Shown: positions 34,801 to 47,794 of the stretch, piece after piece
Layout: each line of letters starts with the position of its first letter
Position numbering within the stretch: position 1 is the first letter of the stretch
Program-made: the position numbers and the translations under genes
The notes under the pieces: model-generated
Database searches by the model: none
What the model was told of the DNA's origin: nothing
What the model saw: only the letters and a program-made list of their open reading frames with translations
Assembly (NCBI RefSeq): GCF_001640805.2
Contig: NC_066844.1
Location: 15,119,543-15,183,542 of the forward strand
DNA length: 64,000 nucleotides
Source of the DNA: Lates calcarifer
Taxonomy: Eukaryota; Chordata; Actinopteri; Centropomidae
Direction of reading: 5' to 3'

Positions 34801-37800
34801 GATTGCCTCTCCTTCCTTTTCTTTCAAAAGGAGAAAACACTGCAGTTAAATAGTGTATTTGTGCTGCAGATCCATCTCCATGAAAATGATGCTTTTCATT
34901 ACAGGCTACAGGTTAAGGCAAATTGCTTATCCCAGAGTTTTTTTTTCCACTCAGTTAAACACTGATTGATCACAGCATTGATTGTTTCTACTTAAAGGCT
35001 GAGGCCCGTGGAGAGCTAAAGGTTAGCTACAGATGCATATCCTCAGATTGATTTTGCTTTCCCTATCCAGTTCTTTTTTCCATTGAATCACCTTGATCGA
35101 TACGGCTTCCCTGGCCGCGGACGACCCTGGTGACCTCTGATTAGTGCAACCACTCACGTGGGAAAAATTCTCTTTCACATGAAAAGCCTGACCACATTGC
35201 CCACTGCTGATGAGATCACATGTCCAGACTGCTACAGCCTGACCACAACCTGGAGTGTTCAGTTTCATGCCACAAGATTTCTGGAGGGTCTGTGGCTGCT
35301 CAGGAGAAAGGATGGAGAGAAAAACAACCTCCAGGCACAAGCTTGACCTGATGTGCTTTCTTTCTTTCTTTCTTTCTTTCTTTCTCCCTGTCTTTATATC
35401 TGCCTGTCTGTATCTCTTCTGTCTTTGTCTTCCTCCTTCTCTTCTTGTTCTGTTTTTTCTGTCTGTTATCTGTGTCTCTATCTGTCTTTCTTTGTGTCAT
35501 TTTTCAGTGTCCTCTTTCTTTTTTCTGTCTTTCTCATGTTTCCCATTGAGTCTCTTTCTTTCAGTCTTTCTTTCTGCCTTTCCCAATCTTTCTTCCATCC
35601 CCTTTTCTGTCTTTTCTCTCTTTCTTTGTTTCTGTCTCTCTGCTTTTCTGACTCTTTTCCATTTTTCCATCTCTCTTTTCTGTCTTTTTGGTGTCTCTTT
35701 CTAACTTCCCTTGTCTTTTTTCAACTTCTTTCTGTCTATGTTTGTCTTTCTGTCCCTCTTTCTATCCCTCTTGTTTATCTTTCTGTCTTCTCTCTCTGTT
35801 TTTTCTGTCTTTCACCCTCTTTCTATCTCTCTCTCCATCCTCGCTTCCTTCCTCTGAGTGCTCTGGGACTTGAGGGAGAAAAGGTCATAGATCAGGTCTC
35901 AGGACCAGCTGGACATGCGGAATGACTGGAACAGACAGAAAGACAGAGACAGACAGAGCTGGCCGGACGCGTTTGCATGCCACTCTGCCTCCCCACATAA
36001 AGACAAACCCAGATCCTCCGCTCAGGGGGCAGAGAAAGAAAGAGCCCATTCAGAGCTGGACAAAAGCAGAAATGTAAGAGAACGGGACTGGCCCACACTC
36101 CTTACACATAATGCCAGTTACAGGAAATCTTTTTTGGATGTAGTGGATGGGCATACACTCAAATTCAGCCTTTAATTTGTTACATAGAGCTAATTCAGTC
36201 TTCAAGGTCAATAGAAAACATCATCAGATTGTTAAATAAAAGCCATGTATATCTGTGTGTATTGTAAGAACGCCCAGCAGCCTGCATTTCTGCTTTTGTT
36301 AGATTTCCGTGAAAACTGTGTCATGATGAGACAGACTTCTCAGATGACCCTGGAACAGCTGCCAGCAGTGATAATGCATCATCACCACATGATGATACAG
36401 AGATCATTCAATGCTCTACTGTCTTCAATTTGACTATAGCTTTTTTTCTAAGCAGAGTATATCTCCTAGTGTAAAAACCATAAATGCCAATAATCATTCG
36501 TCTCTCTGTATCATACCATGTGTCATGTGCCTCTTTCCCCTGTCACATTTTCAAGGACAGGTCCCCAAAACGCTGGTTCAGAAGCATAAACTGTACAAAC
36601 AGCAGTGGCAACACATTGATCTGGAGGCTAAATGAAGGGATAGGAGGGCTCAGTGTCACCCACAGGCTGCCATTAGCCTATCACTGTGTTAAATGAAAAT
36701 GTGAGCTCACAGACAGACTCCCCTGTGACAGGGAAGAGGGAAGGTCAGGGAAGCACAGCGCTAAGAAAACTGCCTCTCCGGATGATCCAGTTGTTTTTGA
36801 TTGTCGGAGCAGCATGGCCCAGAACCCCTTAGTAAACAGTAGTTAAACAGAAACCCCAGTGGGAACCATCGTTTCCTCCTCTGCTTTGATTATAGAGCAG
36901 TTTGCCAGATTCTCAGTTTGATTCCATTCAGCCAAGCTGAGCCTTTTTTTTTCCCTGAGAAGTCCTTTCCTTATACAAATGGATGAGATCATCCCTGTTT
37001 AAATGGCCCTCATGATGATACATACTTTCACGTGTTGCCTTAGCTATTTGGATCTAAGTAGTAGATGCCAAGAAAAAGCATCAAGCACTGATGTACCAGA
37101 GGTTTAAGCAAAACAAAATGTCATGACTTACTGCTTTGTCACAATGTTCCCTTTGTAAACAAGAGCCTCAGTATGGAGGGCAAAAAAATGACTTACTCAT
37201 CCATAAATAAATACAGAAATAACTAATAAATATGCCAATAAATAAATTAAAGTATGAATATATAAATAAACACACAAAATAATTCCAGACATTATTGATT
37301 TAGATAAATCCATGCATAAATCATAAATTCATCAAATCAAATATACTTTAATCAATATGACAATACATAATGGAATCAACATATAATTGCATTGTTATTA
37401 TTAGAAATGGAAATAAGTAAATAAAATACTGAACATTAAATAATTGAAAACTGAAATAAATAGATAAATGAATAAATTAAAAACATTTACTACATATTTC
37501 CCAATTAATTAACAAAATTATTTATTCTTTTATTTATTTATTTATTTATTGCGTCACATTAAAAGATTTATTTGAGTGATTGATTAATCATTTTTTGGCC
37601 CCCATACCTCAGGACCAGTGGCTCTTCTCTCTCTGTCTCACCCAGACACACTCTGTTGGTTGTATTGAACAGAGAAGGTATTATCAACTGCTGGTGACTT
37701 GACTCTTAAGTGACGGGAGAGACCTGGAACTCTGGTAACACTTGTTTGGGCTGAGGCCGGCTGCCCTTTCCAGCCAGACACTTTGGTTTGTCAGAGGAGA

Positions 37801-40800
37801 GAGATTTTATTTCACATGGACAGGTTCCCAACTGCGACAAGTGAGAGGGGGCAGAGAAGGAGAGGCTGTAAACACAGAAAGGCAGTAAGAAGAGAGAGGG
37901 AGGAAAGGTCAGAGAGGACAGGAACACTCGCAGAAAGGCTAAACATGAGGAGGAGGATGTCTTAAAAAATCTACAGTATGATGGGAGAGAGGTTAGCCAA
38001 AAGTGAATCAACACGAGAGTGTGGGTTGTACAACTGGAGAGGACAGAGAGAAGGAATTCTGCACAGGCTCATTAGTTAAAGAGGATGTTGTTATTTTTAC
38101 AGGGAGTCTCTTCCGTACCTTCCAGCACAACATTGACCTCAGCAGCAGCAGGCAGTTAACAGTCTACAGCTGGTCATTAGTCGATCAGTCTCTTTGCTAA
38201 GACTGTTTCGGTAATTAATGGTGTCTCAGTGGTTGTAAAGAATGTTGGAGGGACTGGGTGGCTACAGGTACAAGAGTTATCCTGCAGAGTAATACTGCAT
38301 GAGCAGTGATGCAACCATAAAGTGCAGTGCATATTTTTCTCTAACATTAAAAAAAAGATGACGTTTAAGCCATCTGATGCTTTAACACATCCTGACCAGC
38401 ACATTCTGAAAATCTCTGTAAAGTAACTCTTCCTGTTTTTTTCTATTTTCCAGTGAGTGTAATTTAAAAGCCACTGCATTCCCTGCTTTTATCAATTTCT
38501 CATTCCTCAAAACAAAACAAAACAAAACAAAACAAAAAAAATACCTTGACCTGAAGTAGAATAGGCAGGTGGCCACATTTGTGAAATGAGCAATAACATC
38601 TCTGGAGACTATGCAGTTGCTCTGTCTCACACTTTTATTTTTGGGTTCTCTCACCCTCTGTTTTCTCTCTGAAAGCTGCCATTTACTGGGCTCCAGTTGC
38701 AAAGACAGTGAATTATTTATGGAAGTTGTTGAGGTGTGTTTGTGTGTCTGGTCTATATTTCTGTGCATGCATGTGTGCATTTTAATTTGCATATTAGAGC
38801 TGGCTGTTTTCACTGGGACAAAGCAGTGTCCAGCACCATCAGCCCAGTTTGTCACAACAACAATGACATCAGTGTTAACCCTCTCCTTCCTTCCCTCCTG
38901 CCTGGATTACATCCAGACTAACAATGGGACTGTTTGTAGGTCAGTGTCCTGTCCCACTGCCCTCCATAAGCCCTCAAGCAGGCTGTCATGAGTTCTGATC
39001 AACACAAGAGACTTCACCAGCTGACAAAGCACTGACACATCCATGTTTTATTTCTACATCTATAAATCCTCTTATCTAGAATATCTAGATCTGACTATTA
39101 ATGAACATCAATAACACAAGTAAAACAGCTTTATATTAAAGTAAACAGCTTTAATCACTTTGTTCTGTTAAAAGTAAGTGCATCAGGAATGGTTGTCAAC
39201 AGATTGACTGAGGACAGAGCAACATAGTTAAGCTCAGAAAATCCCCTCACTTTTTTTAATCTGATAATTAAATCTGTAATCACATTCAAAAACACTGAAT
39301 TATGAAGGTTGACTGAGTGTATCCTCTGTGTCTAAGGGTCAGGGTTAGAGAGAGACAGAGGGAAACTGTTCTTTCCCCATTCAATCTGCACATGAGCTGA
39401 ATTCTCTCATTGAAATCACTTCAATATTCACACTGCTCCCTACTCTTCCTGGAAAAGCTGTACTGCCACTCCCGGAATTTGCGAATGAGGTTTAAAGCTA
39501 TTTTGTCCTCAGCTGGGAGAATTCTAGGAATGTTTGGCTAAACCCAACACAGACACTTAGATGTTTTTCCTCTATTTATTGAGACTGAGGCCAGGTGGCC
39601 TGTAGACACCAGTGTATAAGTCATATTACAGCTCTATTTTGTCTTGTTTTTGCATAAATGTAACCTCCAAGGATAATTCTAACCATGTTCAGGGTTTCAT
39701 TATGCGTTTAAATCATTTGATTAATTTTCTCTCAATGCTGCACTTTAACTGAACTTAACTGCATTTCTTGACTTTTATTTGGTTATTGTTTTATTTAACT
39801 GTACTATGATGGAAGTCATTTTCCTCCTTCCTTCAAAATGGCCCAACACAACCACACAGGTGTTCTCACTTACTGGCTAATTAGCCATCCTCTCAGGTTG
39901 GAGTTGGGCGGAGCTATGCTGGAATTCTATGAGGTCACTAAACCACATTAACCAATGAAAAGGTCCTCAGCTTTAATTGAGTAAGATAAGTGAAAACACC
40001 TGTGTTGAATTGCCTTGGTGATGCTGTACAAACACAGTTAGCAAACAGTTGCTTATTTACAGCATATACAGACTAACGTAGCATTCATTTGGAGTTGTGT
40101 TTTTGGCAGCCTGATCAGTATATTATTCACTCTCTTTGCTGATACATGCTGCACTATGTTCACCAGCTAGTAACTAACTTTGTCTGAGAGGTATGGTTGC
40201 TTTGCATACTGTAGCTGGAAACAACAATGATGAGAATAGGACTGCTGCTAAGGATTTACACTTTAACATCTGTTGATTATTATCTTGATTAATCATTTAA
40301 TTATTGGCTTTGAATGATGTAAACAGTTAAGTCTTTTAATCAGCTCATCATTTCAACTCTAGAGTTGAAATGATGAGTCTCTTCACACCAGTAAAGTTGC
40401 CTGCCATGAAATAAAACAATGACCCAATGAAAGTTGAGATTTATCGCCATGAGTGACCCTCTCACATGGCACATAGTCATTAAATACACTGTAAGCTTTA
40501 ATTTCCCACTCTCTTTTTCTTCAGTGGTCAGAGGTATCAGTTTCCTTCCAGTGATATCAGCGCCTCAGTGAACAAACCCCTAGTCATTAACAGGCTAAAC
40601 AGGTGAATTTGTGTTACATGGTTCACACATCTGGGAGAAATGTTCACACGATAAATTGCTGCTGTCTTTCTGTGTAAGGCCATGAACACTCAGTTTATGC
40701 CTGGGGGCGTTAACGCTGTCTATTCACAGAGGATTCAGCCCAACAGTGAGTAGATAGATTTGTTAGCGAACTAATGAGAGGAGCTGGTCTGTGTCCCTGG

Positions 40801-43201
40801 GGCCGCACAGCTTAGACTGGTGAATTGATGGGAACCTTATTCAGTCATCCACGCAAGGCTGTTTAGCATAATCACACACAAACACACACATATAATTAAC
40901 TTAAAGCGCTGACATGCCATGAAGCATTGTTTGTAATACAATAATCTGTGTATTTGCACCGTGTGAGCTTTCCTCATATTAAGTAATGATCCTGTTAGTA
41001 TTCCTGTTATTTCAGAAAGACTGGAACACAGTATTAACACTCAACACCTCTTCTTCAACAACAATAATTGAATTTGCATTTTGATCATGGCAAATGTCTC
41101 TAGCTTTATTGAGAAAAGACATCAGTATTCACTTCATGTTATCAGAATTTTGCTGGGACACGTGGGTTGTTTTATTTTCCTTGTCCTAGCCAATGTATTC
41201 TAGGTAAACAATGATCCAATTACAAGCAATTATAAAGCAAGTAGGTGTAGCCTCACTCATGTGTAGCCTAGAATGACATTCACGTATATCTTCAAAGAAA
41301 CATAATTCCATAGTTGATACCATTAGCGTCGTCATGGTTACCACATTAGCATGTTAATGTCAGAATTTAGTTGAAAGCACTGATGTGGCTTAAGGCCAGT
41401 TTATACTTTTTCGACTTGCGTGCTGTGCCGCCGCAACATGTAGTTACATTTCTAGGGAAATGCATGTCAGGCTATGGCACAGGCTATGCCGTAGGGTGCA
41501 CGACTACACTGTAGCTACAGTGCTGATTCTACGCAGACAGGTAAACCTGCCTCAATATCCTCACACAGCTACTTGTATGACTGAAGACTCTTGAGTTGTT
41601 TTTCCAGAGGGAAAGTCTAAATGCTCCAAAAGCCAATTATTTTCCATAAAGTTCACCAAAGAATACATAATAATATAACTACATAACCTGAGTGTTTTTG
41701 ATAACAATGACCCTGTGTAGGAACTCAAATGCAGCAAATCAGCAGAATGAGAATGTGTCAAAATTGTCTACTCTGAAGAGACTGAAGTAAAGGAGGTAAA
41801 AACACCCACATGTTTTGGCTTGTACCTTCTTCAGGCAGTTGAGCATGATCCCATTTGAATCCATTCTAGCTCAGACATTAAGCTCCAGCAACTAAATAGC
41901 AGATACATACTGTGTGTATCCCCCAGAGTGTGATTAATTAAAGATACAGACAGTTCATGATATGGATTTTTACCCCTCTAATTTGCTCATTAAACAACAT
42001 CTACCTCCTCAGTCTTATGTGGGCCACGTCCAAGGGGACTGAGCTAAGAATACATGGAGAATAGAAACAATTCCTTTTACACCGAGTACCCTGCTGTCTG
42101 TAACACACTTTCAACAGCTGGTCAGTCCTTCACTCCACAGCGCACCGCTGTGCCTCTCGCTGGCACATTCCCACAATAATCAAAACGTGACAGACTGGTC
42201 TACGGTGGCACAGAGGCCAGGGGCCAAGCAACAGATGGGAGACGTCTTCTCTGGAGTCACAGCCCTGATCCTTTTTAGCCTCATGAAATCACACACTGAT
42301 CTCACCGGGACTAATTTAATTTCAGGTCCTATCTGGGTTGGTTGTGTCTGCATGGAACAAGCTGTAGACCCCACTGCAGTCAGTGGACTCTGATGAGATC
42401 TGCAGGCACAATCCCATTAGAAATAAGAGATCTTTGTCTGGAGCCGTGTGGTGGCCCCAATCCAAGCCTGCCTTAGTGTGTGTGTGTGTGTGTGCGTGTG
42501 TGTGTGTGGGAATGCATCCCTGTCCCTGTGCACAGAGAGTGTGACCTATTCACTTGGTATTAGTGAACATTACTCAGGGTGATGATTCAACATTCCTGTC
42601 TGATTTTTGGCTGGCACAGCACTTGGACCAGTCACTTCAGGCAACATCAACACAACGGCAGCTATTTAACACACACCGGCTGAGCTGTCACACTGACTTC
42701 CACATTAAATCTCTCTCACACACACACACACACACCCAGCTTATGCCTCAGAGTGATAGAGCAGTAAATAAATTACACTGTCTATCATAGATAAAGAAAT
42801 CTGCGAGACAGTCAGAAAAGCATTAATTTGTGCTTTTTCCTCATTCACTTGACATTAATTTGACACATTTAATGTAATACAGACTCTGATTATCATGGTT
42901 TAACCTCAACTAAAATTGAACATACATATGCTTTCACTGTAGCTTGTAGTTTTCTGCCTCTATTTCCAAACTGTGTGTGTGTTCTACTTCTGACAACCAA
43001 ATATGGAGAAGAAATTTTCTCCTCTCTAATGTCCTGCTCTACATCTAAAGATGAAAAGTGTGTTATTGGAGCAAACTTGTGGCCACATCTCAAAATATTC
43101 ACCTCAGCTGAGAGATGAATTCCTGCTAAATGTTTAGTAGTTTTAAGGAATTACTCACAGGGTAGGCGCTTGTTGTGCAGGTTGGATGATGAGGAGCTCA
43201 T
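31885..43201 (-). CDS. dbndd2: dysbindin-domain protein, DBNDD2-like, 4 coding exons
   Basis: Small soluble protein of the dysbindin family; human DBNDD2 is reported to bind casein kinase 1. Exons: 43201-43159, 32603-32451, 32364-32221, 32144-31885 (200 codons with stop, phases agree). Exon 1 encodes [14 protein letters not shown]. The domain runs [20 protein letters not shown], then [20 protein letters not shown], then [20 protein letters not shown]. The C-terminal third is Ser/Thr/Asp/Glu-rich with SDDED. The protein lacks the long coiled-coil N-terminus of dysbindin (DTNBP1, about 350 aa), and [14 protein letters not shown] matches DBNDD2, but FFEEVFQ and SGGEE resemble DTNBP1. A 10.5-kb intron separates exon 1 from the domain; alternative first exons are possible. 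It lies head-to-head with the ataxin-1-like gene. Confidence 0.85.
35356..35860 (+). repeat. pyrimidine-rich low-complexity tract seeded by (CTTT)n
   Basis: A clean (CTTT) run at 35356-35385 grades into about 475 bases of diverged TTTCTGTC-like units. The plus strand is overwhelmingly T and C with very few A. It gives long Ser/Leu/Phe open frames that are artefacts of composition. Strand asymmetry of this kind can form triplex DNA. Confidence 0.85.
37195..37560. repeat. AATA/TTTA-rich low-complexity stretch
   Basis: Many degenerate AAATA units, with TTTATTTA units at the far end (37520-37550), so the two ends are complementary. Possibly an old tandem repeat or a matrix-attachment-type region. 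Confidence 0.7.
38508..38541 (+). repeat. (AAAAC)n pentanucleotide tract
   Basis: Five or six AAAAC units followed by poly-A. Seen directly. Confidence 0.9.
40344..40377. repeat. 34-bp perfect palindrome
   Basis: Two 17-base arms with no spacer, symmetric about the bond between 40360 and 40361, with TCTAGA at the centre. All 17 pairs match and the first mismatch is immediately outside. No flanking transposon ends recognised. Confidence 0.95.
41395..41520. mobile_element. decayed non-autonomous DNA-element-like repeat
   Basis: The text 'AAGGCCAGTTTATACTT' followed by 'GGCTATGCCGTAGGGTGCAC' resembles short non-autonomous DNA elements common in fish genomes. Ends and target duplications were not found. 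Confidence 0.3.
42477..42508. repeat. (GT)n microsatellite
   Basis: GT units interrupted by one GC step, within the large intron; a short (CA)n run follows near 42717-42735. Confidence 0.9.
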
Positions 43202-44865
43202 GTTGCTGAAGAATCGTGGGAATATAATAGATGAGTGTGTGTCTGTGTGATGATGGCCAGTTAGCCCTAGCCCTGTGAGAGTTCAGGAGAGAGACTGCCG
43301 TTCATCTCCCACCTCCTCTGCTCGCTCGAAACTGCCCCCAAAGTGATGGATGCTGACTGCTGCCCCGCTGCTCTCCTTTTCCCCTGCTTCACTCTTCCCC
43401 CTTCAGTGAGAGGACTCTGAGCCACTTGGATGAGGCGAGAACAAGTTTGTGGCTTTGTGGAAGCCGACCAGCTGACCAATGACAGGGAGGAGGGAGGAGC
43501 TGAGGGAGAGCGAGGAAGGGATTGAGAAGAGGGAAGGAGGGATTTTATGTAACGGAGTGGAAAATACCAAGGAGAGACAGACACATGCCTTTGTTATTTT
43601 TGTCTTCTTACACCCCCTCCTTCCCACTCACCTCCTCCTCCGTTGTCTCTTGTTCCCTGTCTCTCTTTTTTTTTGGTTGCAGATTCACTCCTCTGTTTCA
43701 CCTTCAGGGTCAAATGATGTCAAAACTGTTTCATTTGCAGACACAGAATATCCATTTCATTGTTGTATTGTCATTATTATGCCTGTTCTTTAATAATCAC
43801 TGGAATAACACTTATGTTTCTGAACATAACAAAAGCTTTTTCTGGTTTCCTTTTCATAAAGAACATTTTGTTCCCCACAGATTTATTTTATATTTTGAAT
43901 TCAGACACATAATAATCAAAACAATTTCACAACATTATCATAAAATTTGGACTTGAGTACAGCTTGCTGCTAAAAATAAATACACTTTCCTTGCCTTTGA
44001 CTGCAGTTCTTATCGGTTTTGGTGAAAAATGTGAGTTATCAAATGTTAATTAAACTTTTTAAAAATTTAAAATTTGATCTATACTATTATTGTACACTTT
44101 GCTTAAAAAGTAATTATAAAGAACTCATATTTCAGAGAGGCTTTTTTAAATGATTTTTTTTTTAAAAAGTGCAATACTCAAACTGTATGGGAATCAGAGT
44201 CGAGCCAGACAGAGTGGTATTTGAGAGTCTGTGTATCCTGGACACCATCTAGTGGAAAACAGATGTCAGTTCTACTTCCACCTCTGAGCTGGACTCATGT
44301 TACACAATATTTGCATGCGACGGCTTCACAAAACAGAATTACATCATTACCTTTTTCCAAAACATGCATCTGCATTTGAGAGAGGCTTTTAAAGATTGTC
44401 TTGCCTCAGTTGCAGGCAGGAAGAGGTGCTGGTGTGAGTCATTTCAAGAATCTGTTTGTCAGAATCTGTACAAACTGAACTTTGTAATCCTGCACAGTAA
44501 CTCTGATCAACAATTTTTTTTTCCTTTGCTATAATATGAATAATCTTTATTTACAGAGCAGTTTTTGAAAACAATGATGCAAAATTCTTCACATCAGACA
44601 ATACCACAAACATTTTGTCTCTACAGATGCATATAGTGAGCATGGAAACTTTCACTACTGAAACTCACATTTGGCATCTGTGCCAAACTACAAAGTGAAA
44701 CTGCAAAATGTAGCAGTTGGGAAGTAGTGGGAGTGATTGGCGATTTCTATCAATAAAAACATTCTCTTTGTAAATGTCAGTGGTTGTGGTGGTTTAGGCT
44801 GAATGTGCTAGTCGTGGCAAACACTGTGATGCAGCGTCTCACCATACTGTGAACTTTCTCCAGCA

Positions 44866-44879
44866 TGTGCGTGTGTGTG

Positions 44880-44922
<43 letters not shown>

Positions 44923-44925
44923 GAG
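44866..44925 (+). repeat. (GT)n microsatellite, about 60 bases
   Basis: A nearly pure GT run with GC interruptions, one of the two longest dinucleotide arrays in the window. Confidence 0.95.
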
Positions 44926-46082
44926 TGTCTGTTCAGCAAGCACAAAAAAGCTAGAGAAAAAACAGAGAGAGTGGGCAGAGGAAGCATGATGTGACTCAAA
45001 GTGAGAAATCCTCTTCACCTCAAACTAAATTATGCGTGGGCTTTCTCATGACTGGGGGTTCACCTGCTGAGGCCCTGCAAAATCAATAGCTGGGACCAGG
45101 GCTGCTGTGCAAAAAGCCAAGTCCTCTTTCTTGTGTTTTAAAACGAGATGAAAGAGATAGGCAAGCAAGCAAGGAGAAAGTGAAGAAAAATATACAGAAC
45201 ACAGCAGGCAACAGGACGTGGGCCATGGGATATTGCTTATGTTGTCTGCACAACTATAAAAGACTATAACCTCCTTTTTCTGCAGAGGATAACGCTTTAG
45301 TACTTAATGTTGACCTTTGAGCTCTGTGGTCAAAAGCAATTACCGGCCATTTCAAAGCTATCATTCAGTTCGGTGTCTCACTCAATCAGGATGAAATGTT
45401 ATTCACATCTGGCCCTGAGGTGGGAAAAACAGGAAGAATTAACAGCAAGTGAGGGCTGTTTGCAGGCAGACTGCAGATGTGATAGCGAGATCTCTGTTTT
45501 GCAGTCCCTTTCATTTTGTGCAAGTGCGTCCAGGCTAGTCTAAAGCAACGGTTTCCCGCCCTCACTACACTGGGCAAAACGCCAAAGCCATCAGGCAGTC
45601 ATACGCCTACCATCAGCTGAGGAGTTGCACAGCAGTCTCATTTCTAATTATACACCCAACAACAGAGAGCTACATGGAGAGAGGGAGAGAGCGTGTGGAA
45701 TATGGAGAGAGGAAGAGGAGGGTGATTACAAATGGAGGAGAGGCTGAGAGTGCTACTCAGCAGCAAACACAGGGTGAACAAGTTCAGATGTGAGAGATTG
45801 AGGGAGTGAGAGAAAAAGAAAGAAAGAAAGAGAGGTAGAGGCAGAGACATCAAATCTGTCTGAGAAAGGTTAACAGGACTGACTGACTGAGTAGAGTGGG
45901 AGTGTAAAATGTAGAAGCGAGTAGGAGGGAAGAGAGAGAGAGAGGAGGAGAAGAGACAAGAAGAGAAAAGGAGGAGAGTGTGTCTGATAGACAGTCTGTT
46001 GAGCTTGTCTGGATGCTTCTGTTCACTCTGTTCTGCTTTGCCTTTTCACCTGCAGACCGGGAGGACGACGCAAGGCAGACAG

Positions 46083-46109
46083 GTGTGTGTGTGTGTGTGT
46101 GTGTGTGTG
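46083..46109 (+). repeat. (GT)n microsatellite
   Basis: A pure GT run of about 13 units. Confidence 0.95.
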
Positions 46110-46454
46110 GGCCGTCTGTGTTCATTTTGTGAACATGGATGGATGTGCTATGTGAAGATGGATGCACAGAAAAAAAGGATAGATGGATAGAGGAACATGT
46201 AAGTAAGTCTCCTACATGAAGCTTCAATTCATTTACGCATTGAGGAATTTTGAACGTGTTGCTGTCTTTTACTCTTCTAAAAGAGCTAGTTGTATGCATT
46301 AGTCTAACTCTGAATGCATGTTTTTGATTAACTCTTCATGGTCTGGGGGATTCAGCACCAGAGGTTCACAATTTGGTAGAGACACAAAGCTGACTAAGAG
46401 CAATGTTGGCACTACTGATACGCATAAGAATCCCATCTTCAATGCAGATATGCT

Positions 46455-46483
46455 AAACTTTATTAAGCCCACAAGGGGAAATT
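46455..46483 (-). mobile_element. LINE 3'-tail remnant
   Basis: Read on the minus strand it is close to AATTTCCCCTTGTGGG followed by CTTAATAAAGTT, the kind of tail found at the 3' end of fish non-LTR retrotransposons. Only the last 30 bases or so are recognisable. Confidence 0.4.
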
Positions 46484-47022
46484 TGTAGATTATTATCATG
46501 ATGGCTTCAAACACACAGCTGTGTATGAATTTCATTTCCATGGATTAGCAACCTGTAGAAAACTGATCACCTCATAAGGTAACGTCACAGTATAGGCCTG
46601 TCTGGGTCATTATCTGATCATACCTGTGTGTCTGTCACACACTGTGAGTAAGTAGCCAACATCTCAATGCCATTTGAATGAATTTACATTTACACTGCGG
46701 GCATTTAGCTGACAAATACTTATCTATTTATGTCTCATGGTATAATGCTTGCATAGGACTGTCAGTGTGAGGGTGTTGTCTAATCTAACATGCGCACACA
46801 CAACAGAGAAACAGCTCATATCAGAGACATGCCTGTCAGGAGGAGTCAAAGAGGTCCATTCAGCGGCGGTGCTCAGTTATGATGATGACATAATACAGGG
46901 CATTGAGATGAGCTTTGCATTGACAGGCTGTAAAAGTCCTGCTCTGCTCTTTACCCCCCCCGCCATCACTTTTTGTAAATAATACAGTATGTCTGCTGAG
47001 CCGTTGAGTAGGTAAGAAACTG

Positions 47023-47023
<1 letters not shown>

Positions 47024-47055
<32 letters not shown>
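47024..47055 (+). repeat. (GT)n microsatellite
   Basis: A pure GT run of about 15 units, roughly 700 bases before the ataxin-1-like coding exon. Confidence 0.95.
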
Positions 47056-47056
<1 letters not shown>

Positions 47057-47744
47057 CCACAAGGTGCTTATATTTAGCCCTCCTGAGTGTACTGACTCAC
47101 TGCATGCATGTAAGGAGGATGATGGGGTTTCAGTAGCTTGAGGTGTTGAAGATCACTTTAGTCCTTTAAGAAAGAGAGAGAAAGGCTGTGTGTTTAACAT
47201 CCCATTTAGCCACTGAGTACACACACTTTCCTTTGTTTCTTGTGAAAAATGTCACAAGAAAACCTGCTTGAAAAATATTATTAACCTCAAAGGAAGTGGA
47301 TATAGCGATAAAATTTAACCTCCAACTTTACAGTCATCCCCCAACCTTTTACTTTGTCACTTCACTCACTCCTTCACCAACCACATTGTGCAGTACTTTG
47401 TTACCATAGTAACTTTTTTTTTTTTCAACAAAGGACTTGGTAGATGTCCATCAAACTGAACCCCATCAGTATAGCAGTTGGTGCTTGGAAAGCATTAATT
47501 TGAAGCTGATGGTGAAGTTATTGTTGAGATGTCAAGGGGATATTTACTGGCAGTGATCTCACCAGGTGGCACATTCAAGGGGAGGGGGAATGTTCTGTCA
47601 TTTACCAACAAAATTTTAAAAACGGAGAGAGAGTGAAAGTGACAGGTGGAGAAAGAGAGCAGCTGAATAGAGGATAAAATGATTTTCTCCAGTGTGATAT
47701 CTTGTTTGTGAAGTTGTTCGGTAAACTGTTTGTTCTGCTTTTCA

Positions 47745-47794
47745 GATCGTGACAACCTTGGACCCAACTATCTGCAACACTTGCCAAGAGACTA
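47745..47794 (+). other. 5' UTR part of the ataxin-1-like coding exon
   Basis: A pyrimidine-rich acceptor ends in CTTTTCAG at 47744. The next 50 bases contain an in-frame TGA at 47750-47752, so translation cannot begin further upstream on this exon. An upstream non-coding exon is implied but not located. Confidence 0.6.

Larger units (their letters stand above)
32604..43158 (-). other. large first intron of the dysbindin-domain gene
   Basis: No exon recognised on either strand in this 10.5 kb. Contents: ordinary unique DNA, a 500-base pyrimidine-rich tract at 35356-35860, an AATA-rich stretch at 37195-37560, (AAAAC)n at 38508-38541, a 34-bp palindrome at 40344-40377, a decayed repeat near 41395-41520 and (GT)n/(CA)n runs near 42477 and 42717. 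It could hide alternative first exons or regulatory elements. Confidence 0.5.
43202..47744. other. intergenic region between divergent dysbindin-like and ataxin-1-like genes
   Basis: No coding sequence recognised. It should contain the promoters of both genes and at least one non-coding exon of the ataxin-1-like gene, since its coding exon is preceded by a splice acceptor at 47743-47744. Two GT arrays, GA-rich stretches (45650-45990) and a LINE-tail remnant (46455-46483) are present. Confidence 0.45.

Noticed and set aside
35255..35925. Long overlapping open frames rich in Ser, Leu, Phe and Cys (149 and 190 codons)
   Set aside because: They translate a decayed (CTTT)n tract, have no domain or splice context, and owe their length to the absence of A-containing stops.
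38611..38991. 126-codon plus-strand frame with a hydrophobic start resembling a signal peptide
   Set aside because: No domain, no splice partner, and the hydrophobicity comes from T-rich sequence in the intron of the dysbindin-domain gene.
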